Source of the DNA: Rutpela maculata
Lineage: Eukaryota; Arthropoda; Insecta; Coleoptera; Cerambycidae
Direction: 5' to 3'
Assembly: GCA_936432065.2 (NCBI GenBank)
Contig: OW386293.2
Location: 109,872,427-109,936,426, forward strand
Length of the DNA stretch: 64,000 bases
This document shows, piece by piece, positions 33,488-44,332 of this stretch (the first letter of the stretch is position 1; the number at the start of each line of letters is the position of its first letter). Under the pieces are notes generated by a model. The model made no database searches. It saw nothing but the letters and a program-made list of their open reading frames with translations, and was not told where the DNA came from. The position numbers and the translations under genes are program-made.

Positions 33488-35548
33488 GGCCAGTCGGAAT
33501 AGATTGAAAAAGGATCATTTTGCAAAATGTCGTTTACCCGCAATTTTTTTTTTCTTAAATTTATGTTTGGGATTTAGAGAAACATATGCCAACTATCCGC
33601 ACGCGTGACAGGTGGGGCAACACACTTTAAAATTCAAAAATCGTCCATTTTTTGACATTTTTCGCTTTATTTGCAATATACCTCGTATACGAAGCATTTT
33701 TTGAAAATATATCAAGAGATAGAAAAGTTGTGAAAATCGTTTTGAACATTTTATTATTCTTGACATTTTCCCAGAAAATTCTTCGTTTAAGAGCTACAGA
33801 CGAAAGAAAAATGGTAGTGTTCTGTTTTTTGACTTTTTTTTTAAAGTGATTATAATAAATATTAATAAGAAATATATCATCGGTATAATGTGAATTATGT
33901 TTAAATATCCAATTTACAGTTTAAATAAAATATATTTACAGAACTATTTATAATTTACATGTTAAACAGAAAAAAAAAATAAAACTTTTCAGGTATTGAA
34001 GTATTAAAATGATGGGAAAATAAATAAACAAATATATATTTTCACAAACAGACTATTTATTTTATACATAGTACAGCGTACATGGGTTTCATGTATAACT
34101 TAATAGAATAGAATAAGTTTATTTAACAAATTGATCTACTACAATGTAATTGTTAAAAACTGAAACATTATGATAAATAAGCTAAGCCCCCACATTAAGT
34201 GCTATTTAGAGCACTTGAGCGTGCATTGGACACACAAAAAAATAAATATAATACATATTATACACATTATATATAACATAATAATACCTTAAAATGGTAT
34301 ACATTATAAAAAAAGAAAATAAATATAACACTAATATACAATGTAAAACATGAGATAAGCATATACTGCTAAACAGGTGATTGAAATGATCATCTACTGT
34401 GAATGAATTATTTTTTAAATCATTGTTTTTTTTTTCTTTCGGCTCTCATTACAAATTGTTTGGTGGAAACTATTTTAAATTTATGAACTGATTTTATGAT
34501 TTTAATTTCAGTGGGTAAAAAATTATATGCTTTCGGAGCAAGGAAGTTATGGCTTCTTTGGCCGATGGTTTTTGACATTCTTTTACAAAAAACATAATTT
34601 TTATATCTGGTTTGGTGTTTGTGATTTACCAAGTTCTTTTCTTCAGAGTATGTTTTTACTACTAAGGAGTGAAAGTATTGACGGATGTCCATTACTCTGG
34701 CATATTTGTATAAAATATCTGATGGTTAAATTAATGTTTTTTTATATTTAGATTTTTTTTTTCTAGACTACTAAGGTTAGTTTTTAATAACCTTTCCTAC
34801 CCTATTATGCCATATCGCAATTGAGATTCAATTAAAGCAAGATAAGTTGTTCTAAGTTGATCAATATTTATATGAATATCCCACTTGAAATGAGAATCTA
34901 TATAAATTATTATTATTATTATTATTCTATTCTATTATATTCTATTAAGTTATACATGAAACGTATGTACGTATGTACGCTATGTACTGTGCATAAAATA
35001 AATAGTCTATTTGTGAAAATATATATTTGTTTATTTATTTTCCCATCATTTTAACACCTCAATACCTGATAAGTTTCAATATTTTCTTTTTCTGTTTAAC
35101 ATGTAAATTATAAATAGTTTTGTAAATATATTTTATATAAACTGTAAATTGGACATTTTAACATAATTTGCATTATACCGATTATATATTTCATATTAAT
35201 ATTTATTATGATCACTTAAAAATAAAAAAAATCAGAAAATAGAAAAGTAGCATTTTTCTTTCGTCTGTAGCTTTTAAACGAAGAATTTTCTAATAAAATG
35301 TTCAATATCTATTTTTTCAACTTTTCTATCTCTTGATATATTTTCGAAAAATGCTTCATATACGAGGTATATGGCAAATAAAGCGAAAAACGACAAAAAA
35401 ACTACGATTTTTGAATTTTAAAGTGTGTTGCCCCACCTGTCTCGCGTGCGGATATTGGCATATGTTTCCCTACATCCTAAACTATACTTCAAGAAAAAAA
35501 AAATGCGGGTAAACGACATTTTGCACAAAAAAGCTATTCCGACTGGCC
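33488..35548. mobile_element. 2-kb foldback, ~620-bp arms, TA flanks
   Basis: Arms 33488-34112 and 34935-35548 are near-complete inverses, starting GGCCAGTCGGAATAG and ending CTATTCCGACTGGCC, with TA on both outer sides. Shared blocks include GTGTGTTGCCCCACCTGTC-type text near 33615/35425 and TATTTTCCCATCATTTTAA-type text near 34010/35035. The loop holds a LINE 3' fragment. No transposase. Confidence 0.8.
34113..34910 (-). pseudogene. LINE 3' fragment in the loop of the foldback
   Basis: The minus-strand frame 34692-34420 reads FHSLVVKTYSEEKNLVNHKH, QTRYKNYVF, GQRSHNFLAPKAYNFLPTEI and KSVHKFKIVSTKQF. This is the extreme C terminus of a Jockey/CR1-type ORF2. ATTCT/ATT microsatellite runs close both sides (34113-34130 and 34905-34945). 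Confidence 0.65.
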
Positions 35549-36060
35549 TAAAACAAAATTAGGTGAATAGCATTAGGTCAATTTATATTCGAAAAACTGT
35601 ATTAGGTGAACTTTCCGGCACCGGTATCTCCAACGGCCTTTGAATTAAAAAGTAAATGTATATTTCTATGATAGATTAGGTTTGCTAATATTACTGAAAT
35701 GTATTTTTCAATAATATGTAAACCTTTTCACCACGCCACGGTACTAATTCAGGAAGAGGTTTGTTTTTCATTTTTTTCTTGTTTTTTTTTCAATTTTTTA
35801 AAAATTATTTAGCCTTTTTCATTTTTTTAAATTCAAATATATATTAATTTCTGAAGCCAATCTTAATAGCAAGTATATTTAAGTATGCGAATCTGCTTGT
35901 TTAACTCGTCATATCTCCAAAACAAAAACTATGTTCATGTTCATCTTGAAATTTTGCCTACTTTAAAGTATCACCATAAACTATCATTTAGACCACTTTT
36001 AAATAAAATTCATGAGGAGGCCAAAAGGGGCTATTTTTAGGTCACTCTTTCTTTATCGAC

Positions 36061-37404
36061 AAATATGTAAATATATTCACTACACTTTAACCTCTCCTGT
36101 TAAGACTGTATATCATTTATATAATTGGCTATCTTGTCATGGCTATGCTAAGGACTTTTTACTTCTTTCGCGAATAAAGATGTTCTCCTCATCTAATTTA
36201 CAAATTTATTTTACCACGACGACTTGCTAACGCGATTTTCTTGCTTTCCGGTCGTTACTGTCATCAGTTCATCGCATCAGCCATCTAATAAATCTACAAG
36301 AGCATATCTAATGCTTTAACTGGGTTAAATGGAATATATAATTATCTAGCCGTTATTATCTACATTTACAGGGCGATTAGCTTTTGACAGCACCAAATTA
36401 TGGTATTACTTTGTCAACCTTAACCACTTTTAACCAATTAAGCTGTTGCTAGACAAATAATCTCTGACTAATGAGAGATGGCCTTTTTGAACCTGGCCTG
36501 CCTATCAACATCCTTCACCATTACTCGAGTTTATAAATAAGAAAAGTAATTTTGTTCAGGTACTACAACGGAATCTAGAACTTTTATTTGGAAGTAATAA
36601 ATACGATATGAGTATTCCCACGAAAGTGATGCTGTGATGCTTATTGGAAAAACAAAGGACGCGTTTTTATTTGTTTCAAAAACGCAGTAGTCGTAGAGAC
36701 TTAAAAGTTAACATGAAGTACTAACCCATTGACCCTTCGAATTGTCAACCATCACTTTGAGTCCCATGATATGTTTCCTTCGATCTCCCAATTTCCAATT
36801 CTCGATATTTCTCATTTTAGTGCTCACGAAATCAACATTATCGAATTATTGATTATGTCATCCTCAATTATTTATAAATTACGGCATTAACGAAGCCCTA
36901 TTCCAATTTCAACACATTGATATTAACCTCGTATTAATTATACAAATATAAATCACAATTTAAATGACACAATCGAACATAACTCCTAAGTTTGCAGTTT
37001 TGACTCTTGACACCGTCCGTACTGATATGACGAATGCGTTTCCAAGTCTTTATATTTATAGATTTGTATTGACCTGTAATTATTTCATTATAATAATCAA
37101 TTTTCATTGGGTAACTTCAAAAATTTGGATTAATCTCACCCACGACCTTCATTTATTAAATATCCCAGAATTTCCCTCAAATGTACTTGATAATAAAATA
37201 AAATTTTAGTTGATAAGCGATGACGGTAAAAGCAGTTTTTTAAGGGCACTGGAAGTTACCCCCTTTTTAAGTCCCGTTCCGGAAATATCCGACAATATCT
37301 TCATTTTCGGATGAAGCAAGGTCAAAACTACCATAGAATGAAGTTTTGACCGTAGCAGAGATCACGAAATAGCGCGGGCTCTCTTACTATATTGTATTAT
37401 AAAG
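36061..37404. other. Unassigned A+T-rich sequence
   Basis: Open frames of 70-80 codons without family motifs. No repeat partners seen. It may be single-copy intergenic DNA. Confidence 0.4.
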
Positions 37405-38670
37405 ACATCTGTAAATAAACAGATTATATTTTGATCATATTCCGTTGAAGGTTGGAGAGATGAAACACATTGACTGCCATCTCGGTCTATATGACCGAGG
37501 TTTTTATTGTCTCTGAGGCCAACTCGGTCCATAAGACCGAGTACTTATATTTGCCCTGTGGGCCGACTCGGTCTATAAGACCGAGTCATGTTTTTGAGAT
37601 CTCTGAATCTTTTCGGGATCTCGGAATCTCACAGCGACTCGGTCCAGCACACGTATATCGTTATAAATAGACCGAGATGATGTAGTAAAGGACCGAGACC
37701 TTTTTTGACGTTTTTTTGGCAGTTTTTTTTTTTAATATTGTGTTTCAATTCATAGTGTATTATCCGATGATATTCATAGCCTGGGGGGATGTTTTATTTG
37801 GTTAAACCGTTGCTACCGGTTGGCGCTTTATGAGAAATTTGTCTTACCATGTGTTAAGGGTAAATAGGATAAGCAAGCAAGAAAGAGTCCATAATATTGT
37901 AATTTAGTGTAGGTACGAGAAGGAAAGGTCTGAAAATTTTTTTGGCATTAGCCACCCCCACAATAGCCCCCATTACCAACACACCAATATTAAAGTAAAG
38001 GTAGAAAAAAATAAAATTGTGATTTAGTATGTATTGAAGACCTAGAGGCCTCAAAATTTTCTTTGGCATTAACCACCACTTCTGCCACTTTATTACTAAA
38101 GGGGAGTAAGAAAAATAAAATTGTGATTTAGCGTGTATAAAAGAACTAAAGGCTCCAACATTTGTTTTGGCATTAACCCACTCTAGCACCCCAACCCCAT
38201 TATTAAAAGGAGTAAAAAATTAAAATTGTAATTTAGTGTGTATACAAGAAAAAAGGCCTAATTTTTTGGCATTAACCCCCTCTGCCACTCCCACCCCGTT
38301 ATTAAAAGGGGTAAAAGTAAAATTGTGATTTAGCGTGTATACAAGAATTAAAGGCTCCAAAATTTTTTATTGGCATTAGCCACACCCCCTCTCGAAACCC
38401 ATTATAAAAGTGGGTAAAAAATAAAACTTAGTGCGTATAGAAAATACAAAGGCCTAATTTTGCTTTGGCATCAGCATCAGCCATCCCCACTACTACCCCC
38501 ACTGCAACCCTCATACCATTATTAATGGGGGTAAGAAATTAAAACTGCAATTTAGTGTATACAAGAACAAAAGACTTCAAAATTTTTTTTGGCTTCACCT
38601 CTACCACCCCACTCCAAAGAGGTAGAAAAATAAAATTGTGATTTAGCGCGATTTAAAAAGGCTATAATCG
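37405..38670. repeat. Dispersed repeat with ~103-bp tandem array
   Basis: The outer part matches 29765-29930. From 37898 a unit with AAAATTGTGATTTAGYGTGT, then ACAAGAAYTAAAGG, TTTTTTGGCATTA and CCACCCC-rich text recurs near 37898, 38014, 38117, 38221, 38320, 38420, 38540 and 38632, so about seven units. The array is split from its left flank by the insert 37463-37855. Confidence 0.75.
37463..37855. mobile_element. ~390-bp insert with CTCGGTC/GACCGAG hairpins
   Basis: Sequence continuous in the related repeat at 29.78 kb is interrupted here. The insert has three near-identical short hairpins (CTCGGTCTATATGACCGAG at 37482-37500, and similar at 37524-37542 and 37568-37586), plus single half-sites near 37634, 37670 and 37691. 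Tips AACACATTGACTGCC and (inverted) AACACATGG are alike, and the right one is preceded by TTAA in reverse. This could be a piggyBac-type miniature element whose left TTAA has become TGAA. Confidence 0.5.
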
Positions 38671-40650
38671 TATCCCTTTTCGTTTTTATCAGTACACAAA
38701 GAGTTAAATAACTAATTGCTGTCAACTATCTATCAGATGATGACAGCTCGAGAAACTTACTCTCTAAATATGTTGTACAAAAAAATATTGGTAATAACCT
38801 TTTCAAATTAAATTTTCCGCTCTCTCATTTATTTCCACACTATCTTTCTTCTAATTTTCCGCATTTTTGGAAAATTTAAACAAAATCCCGTTCTTTGGGC
38901 TGTTGTTAGATACATTTTTCCTGCGAAGCGGTTACCCTGCCTATGCAAACTTTATTTTATTAACTGCTTTCAAAAAATTCAAAAAAGGTGAGAGTTTTTT
39001 TATGTTTACGTCTAGTGCAAATTCAAAATCAGCGATATTTTCTTTTACTCTATATAAACTATATTAAAGGTGAAAAAATATTTTGCTATAAAATTGCAGT
39101 TCAATTTTCTTCCAAAGAGATCGCTAAAAATTATGAAATAAACTGAATTCCAACGTATTTTTTTCTTAAAAATTGTATTAGGTAATAAAATACAACGAAC
39201 TGGGCGACGGTGAACTGTTGTTTTATAATTTTTAGCGACCTTTGAAGATATGTTATTCCAATATCATTGGAATTGTTATTCCATATCAATGTTATTCCCA
39301 AAAATTATTTTTGTGTTCAAAATACTACTTGCACGAAAAATATCACATAGACTGGATTTTACTCGAAGTTAAAAGCCTGTGAATTATACTGTTTAACAAA
39401 ACAATTAAATAAAATTTTAACTCCTCGAACTAAAATCATTTAAGTGTAAGAAATACGGCCTCCCAAATTCGGATAAATGGCCAGTTGGTCTTAATGACCC
39501 TTAAGAGTGATGAGTTCTACTAGCCGAAGGCACGGCATTATTTATATCTACCATGGTATTACACAAAACCATGTTCCAGTGTTTATGGGCTTAATTATAC
39601 CCAGTCTAACTAACTTGCTAGATGAAATATGTAAATCTCTTCGATAGTGACAAGCGTCAAAAGTGTTGGCCATAACTTGTTTTTTTATTTTAATTGCGGC
39701 ACCACACATCCATTATAAAAATGTCGTCAAATCGTTTCATTAGTGGTGACAGCTGGGAGTTATGTGTAAAGAAAACATTCATTCTGTGCTATTTAATTCC
39801 TAACACTTGTCGTCGGATCAGCATTCGAAAACTGCTTGTAACAAAGGAGATATAAGTGAAAAAACTAGAAGTTAAACCTGCTTGAGGATAGAAATTGTTC
39901 GAGCAACTGAATTTGTAGATTTAAATTCAATTTCGATGCAACTGGTGCAGTGACAAACCTAGACCTAAGGATATTGACATGGTTTTGTTTTAACAAATTA
40001 AAATGGAATTTAAATAACAAGTTTAATAGAATATGCGTAGTCGACCAGGCCAATATCTTGAGAGCGGCAAGTGATATTTGAGCTATTCGAAGACATATAG
40101 GCCAATGCATTTTCGCACCAAGACTTTTCGATGCAGTGTGATCTCAAGTCTAGTTTTATTTAACCTACACTGTTGCAACTTTCACCATTTTTTTGCAGAA
40201 AATATATCATTTATAATATAATGTTTTATTTTCCATATTCACTCTTGATGTCCCAAAGTGCTTCTCAAAATGAAAACTTCATCTTTATTCTGATTACGTA
40301 CTTCATATATCAGCTAATATTTCGAATGTGGAAACATCCATCAGTGATATTATATATCTTGAGTAAAATGCCACGAAAAAAATTTCTCGTAGGATTATAG
40401 TATATTATTCAACGAACGTGCAATGATGGCTATTACTCAAGTAGTAGTAGTAGAGTAATAACTATTACACGCGAGTAGTATAGCATAATTTTTCACGACT
40501 ACTCAACAGGAAGTTGCACTTTAAGGTAAATGTGAAAATAACAATTGGCGAGATTTTTAGGGAAAAATGCGGAGACGCACATTGTGTCGGTCATAACTTC
40601 TTTATTTTTTAAGCAGGAGAAAATTTTAAAAAAGAATTTTAGCTTAATCG
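38671..40650. other. Unassigned A+T-rich sequence
   Basis: Contains one ~30-bp-armed inverted repeat (39112-39140 and 39222-39250, CGCTAAAAATTAT) and otherwise nothing recognised. Confidence 0.4.
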
Positions 40651-40880
40651 ATAACCACAGGTTATATCCCGAAAGCTCCGAATTTTATCGGATAAACTGC
40701 GGGTAGCATTTTTTTTGTAAAATTTTGCTTAGAAAATGTTCGAGACTTAATAATTTAGGTCGAGGGCTTTTTGTGTAAATTATTAAGTCGAGAACATTTG
40801 CTTAAAAGCAAAATTTTACAAAAAATATAGCTACCCACAGTTTGTGTGATAAGATTTAGAGCTTGAGGGATATATGTCAA
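40651..40880. repeat. 230-bp hairpin (arms ~105 bp)
   Basis: Left arm TCGGATAAACTGCGGGTAGC, then GTAAAATTTTGCTTA, pairs with GCAAAATTTTAC, then GCTACCCACAGTTTGTGTGA, around a centre near 40768. No coding content, no target duplication evident. Confidence 0.65.
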
Positions 40881-41140
40881 GATTATTTCACAAATGAACA
40901 AATTCCTTTTTTCTTTGTTAATTTTAACGAATTATCTACTATATTCCCATAACGATTCATTTTTGATTTGGAAAACATTCTTACATATTAATTAATCTAT
41001 CTATAAACGACTTTTGGAAACAGACGCGCTAGATGCTTATTTGACTTTTGTTACGCGATCGTGATTGTAAATCTGACAGTTTGACAGTTTGATATTAAAA
41101 ATATTTTTGTAAAATTGCATAAATACACCGTTGGCGTTGG
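40881..41140. other. Unassigned spacer
   Basis: A+T-rich, nothing recognised. Confidence 0.35.
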
Positions 41141-41328
41141 TAGTGTCGTGAGCAAAAAAAAATAGGGCAACTATTTTTTTCTAATGTAAATCGGTCTCTA
41201 TTTGCACACTAGCAATGAATTTTGACAAATAACTGACAATGTCGAAAAAATTAAAGTTAAATGGACACAACTAGATTTTAGCAAAAATACGTTATAAAAC
41301 TTGTCCCATTTTTTTGCGCACGACAGTA
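41141..41328. mobile_element. 188-bp MITE, TA-flanked
   Basis: The left tip, GTGTCGTGAGCAAAAAAAA then TAGGGCAA, is matched inverted by TTGTCCCATTTTTTTGCGCA, CGACAGTA at the right. TA stands at both ends. Tip length and TA suggest a Tc1/mariner-type miniature element. Confidence 0.65.
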
Positions 41329-41770
41329 CATAGTAATTATAAACAGAAATAATAATTCTTGAATTTGTAATATGTTTTATTTTCTTTTAGTTCAATTGAG
41401 AGTAAATTAAATCAATTATGTGCATTTAGCTATAGGTAATTTATTTGCTGGTAATTTTTGAAAAAAGCTATCTTGCGTTTATTCAGTATAAAACTGTTGT
41501 CATTGGTTGAAATTTAAAAATCCACGAAATGTTATTGATCTATAATTTATTTCTTAACATTGTTGACGCAAGTGCCATAGTTTCTGAGATATTTAACTTT
41601 TAAAGAGGTATTTTGACTTAAAACCGTTTGACGCCATTTTTAAACCTCCGTATCTAAAAAAAAAAAACAAAAAGTTACGGAGATTTTAAAAACGGCAGAT
41701 TATTCCTCAGTTTATGAACTTTTCTATTGTTTAGCTAGGAGCGACACTGATTTATTCGACAAAGACTATG

Positions 41771-41961
41771 TTGAGATGCCCGGATTCGGATTCAGTGGGT
41801 CAAAATACATAAGGATACGTTGGTCTGATCCCAATCTGAAAATTCTGAATTCGGACTCAGATTCAACGGGTCAAAATGCATAAGGATACACTGGTATGGT
41901 CTGATGGACAGACCACTTTTTTCTGTTTTAGGGGTGTTTTTTTTTGTGGGGCTGTATAATT
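41771..41961. repeat. Fragment related to the 7.8-8.1 kb tandem units
   Basis: CATAAGGATACACTGGTATG, GACAGACCACTTTTT and GTGTTTTTTTTTGTGGGGCTG-like text occur in the same order as in the inverted half-unit at 8095-8175. Two partial units are visible (CATAAGGATAC at 41808 and 41880). Confidence 0.6.
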
Positions 41962-42289
41962 AGAAATTGAATATCTCGCGAAGGGGATCAGCGGTTTCCA
42001 CTTTTTTACCCTACAGATATGCTAAAAAACTCTGTGAAACCCGTTTTTGGATCCATTTTGGTCAAACTTTCTGCAGCTTGAAGACCACTGACCACTGTGT
42101 GCAGCAAGAGTGAGCCGCTACACCAGACCACACAATTTATGGCTTGAAATGTTTGTCTTTCTAGAAATTTTGATATTCAAGGGAAAATTGTGATTGGGAA
42201 GAGAAAATTTAGCGAGACAAAACAAAAAATAACAAAAGGAAACAACGAATAGAATAAAAAGAGTTAAAGATCGGAAATTGTGTTTGTGA
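41962..42289. other. Unassigned spacer
   Basis: Nothing recognised. Confidence 0.35.
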
Positions 42290-42590
42290 GATTTTATTGT
42301 TGGATAGAGAAAGGGGATGTGGCTCGATATGTTGCCGAAAGATGGGCAACGAATTTGTGTTTTATGCGAAAAAATGCATTATGCTGTCTAATTTGCGTAA
42401 TGTTGTTTGTTAGCGGGCTATCACCAAGTTTGAATTGGTAGAATTTTTCCGATGCAACTTTGATGTAGTTCGCTAGTGGCGTTATGTCGTGGCAACGTGC
42501 GTAGAGGTCTCTTAAGAAGTTGTATCGTGAATAATTTGAAATAAGGCGCATACAAGTATGTTCCAGAACTCTTAGTTTATTCATTGTCGT
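42290..42590 (-). pseudogene. LINE ORF2 C-terminal scrap
   Basis: The minus-strand frame begins MNKLRVLEHTCMRLI and continues DLYARCHDITPLANYIKVAS and SATYRATSPFS. It resembles the 'one long ORF end' of LINEs, where the line LR…E…LR is followed by a helix-rich tail. It has no RT motif, so the call is tentative. Confidence 0.4.
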
Positions 42591-43294
42591 GTCCGGTATG
42601 CTGCACCCAAATGAAATTTATGCACCCGAAAGGGCTCGATACCGAAAACATATTCGGTTGGTACCCTTTCTCGCCATTAACCCGCGTCCCCCGCATATTA
42701 AGTAATTTTACGAAGACGGTTAATCCCCGTCACATGTCGAAACGCCAAATAAAAGTTTTCGACTTCCCCTTAATATCCGTAAATGGCGGACGGGCGGTCG
42801 GTTGGCTTCCAGAGAATTGAAAAAAATATTCCTTTGCAGTAACTTGGAGCCCTCTTTTTCGCGCCATAGAAAAGCTTTCTCATTTGGGATGAGTATTGTT
42901 CGCGCGTGAATCGCTTCTGTACCTCACACGCGTATTTTTTTATTAATTGTTTTAATTTTTCTCGTGTTTTTTAAATAATGGTGCTGCATAAAAAATTAGA
43001 TAAGGTTCTTTTGGCTTTTAATTGCATTCTAAAATAGAGTAAAAAATAGGAAAGGGACTTCTTTTCAATAAAAATAAAGATATTTTTTGCTTTAAAATGC
43101 TAGGAATCATATCATGTAATTCAATACTTCTTCAGTATTAGTAAGAAGAGTAGTTGTATTGATTGGTTTTCCAATAATGAGTGTTTTAAAGTATTTACCC
43201 AACTAGTATATTAGCGTGTCCAGTTTAGACAACAACATAAAGAAAGTAGGCAATTTCACAATAAATAAAAAAGTGTATAAGTTGTCATATGCTA

Positions 43295-43385
43295 ACATGA
43301 TCAGATTTAGATCAATGGTATATGAACGGAACGAATGGTTTCCTTGAAAGTTATCTGCTGAATACCCAAAACAATATTTTTTAAC
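43295..43385 (+). repeat. Dispersed repeat shared with 55660-55880
   Basis: TATCTGCTGAATACCCAAAA and ATCAATGGTATATGAACGGA-like text recur at 55800-55875. The 55-kb copy carries ~100 extra bases between ATCA and CAATGGTATATG. Confidence 0.6.
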
Positions 43386-43649
43386 TACAACTAAATTTAT
43401 TTAGATATTTAATTATTTAAATTGATAATTCGAAATAAAATATTTGTAATCTTCATGCTTACATTTCTAGCTGCACATGATGCTTCGAATTCCTGTTTGT
43501 ATTTACTCATTATATTCTAACATTCTTGTAGCATGGTCGGTGATAGCCCAAATTTTCGAGCGAATCGCTTGTGAATTGTAAATAACCGCATTTGAAATTT
43601 TTTATTCGTCGAAAATCGATGATATTGATGTATTTCTGGGTAGTTTCAT

Positions 43650-43860
43650 CTTTAAAAAAACCACCACAGATAGTAGACAACCCCCAAATCCAAAGCCAAG
43701 ACTGTGCGGAAAGGAGTTACACATTTGGAAAAACGCAGACATACATCCACACCCACCGGTGTTGTCAATACCGGGGCTGGGGGTCGAACGCAGAGCGCGG
43801 TAGGCAGTCGATCAGCATATTCGCCACTCAATACGCCTTAACCGATTGAGCTACCGCGCC
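43650..43860 (-). mobile_element. tRNA-derived SINE
   Basis: On the minus strand from 43860: GGCGCGGTAGCTCAATCGG, then TTAAGGCG, an A-box-like promoter. About 60 bases on comes GCGTTCGACCCCC, a B-box-like promoter. The spacing is longer than in a true tRNA, and no cloverleaf acceptor end follows. A ~110-base tRNA-unrelated body ends near a T-rich tail at ~43650. Transcription by RNA polymerase III is inferred from the boxes. Confidence 0.7.
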
Positions 43861-44332
43861 GGTAGTTAGATAACTTCCCACTGTGCCCACACAAAACACT
43901 TTTTTAAATGGATTTCCATTTTGAGAACACGAGAAAACTAAAATAGTTAGTCTCCTCGACGTTGCACTACTATAAATACTCTATTCACTTTCAAACTCAA
44001 ATGACCAGAGAGGACTATACTAGAAAACCAGACACAATACATACCTGAAAGGAAACAGAGGATCCAACACAAGTTTACATGAACCTAGACGGTTTTTACA
44101 CCAAAATATTAGCGAAGATATTTCAATTTTTTTTTTTTTTTGAGCACTTTTATTTAAAAACACGCGAAAAATCGAAAATTTAATAAAAAAGACGCGCGTG
44201 AGTTATAGAAGTGATTCACGCGTGAAGAATAATTCTTCCCAAGTGAAAAAGCAATGGCGCAAAAAAGGTGGCTCCAAATCGCTCCAAAGAAATATGTTTT
44301 TAAATTTTCCTGGTAACCAACCGCCCACCGAG

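Larger units (their letters stand above)
30760..36060 (-). mobile_element. FLYWCH-MULE with long inverted ends, multiply nested
   Basis: The segment 30760-30920 (CCCCTTTTGGAGCCTCATGAA, AAAGTGGTCTAAATGATAG, TTTAAAGTAGGCAAAATTTC, GAGATATGACGAGT) recurs inverted at 35895-36060. Long inverted ends are usual for Mutator-like elements. A MULE-type transposase remnant lies inside on the minus strand. A MITE (30924-31263) and a 2-kb foldback with a LINE in its loop (33488-35548) are inserted in it. Exact tips and target duplication are not resolved, as similarity fades outward. Confidence 0.65.
42785..44332. mobile_element. 1.55-kb foldback element, ~200-bp arms
   Basis: GGCGGTCGGTTGGCTTCC (42793-42810), CTTTTTCGCGCCAT, CGCGTGAATCGCTTCT and TCTCGTGTTTTTTAAATAA in the left arm recur inverted at 44130-44332. 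A SINE (43650-43860) and a dispersed repeat shared with 55660-55880 (43295-43385) lie in its interior. No transposase seen. Confidence 0.7.

Noticed and set aside
43765..43860. Functional tRNA gene on the minus strand
   Set aside because: Box spacing is too long for a tRNA and the segment continues into a SINE body with no 3' acceptor end.
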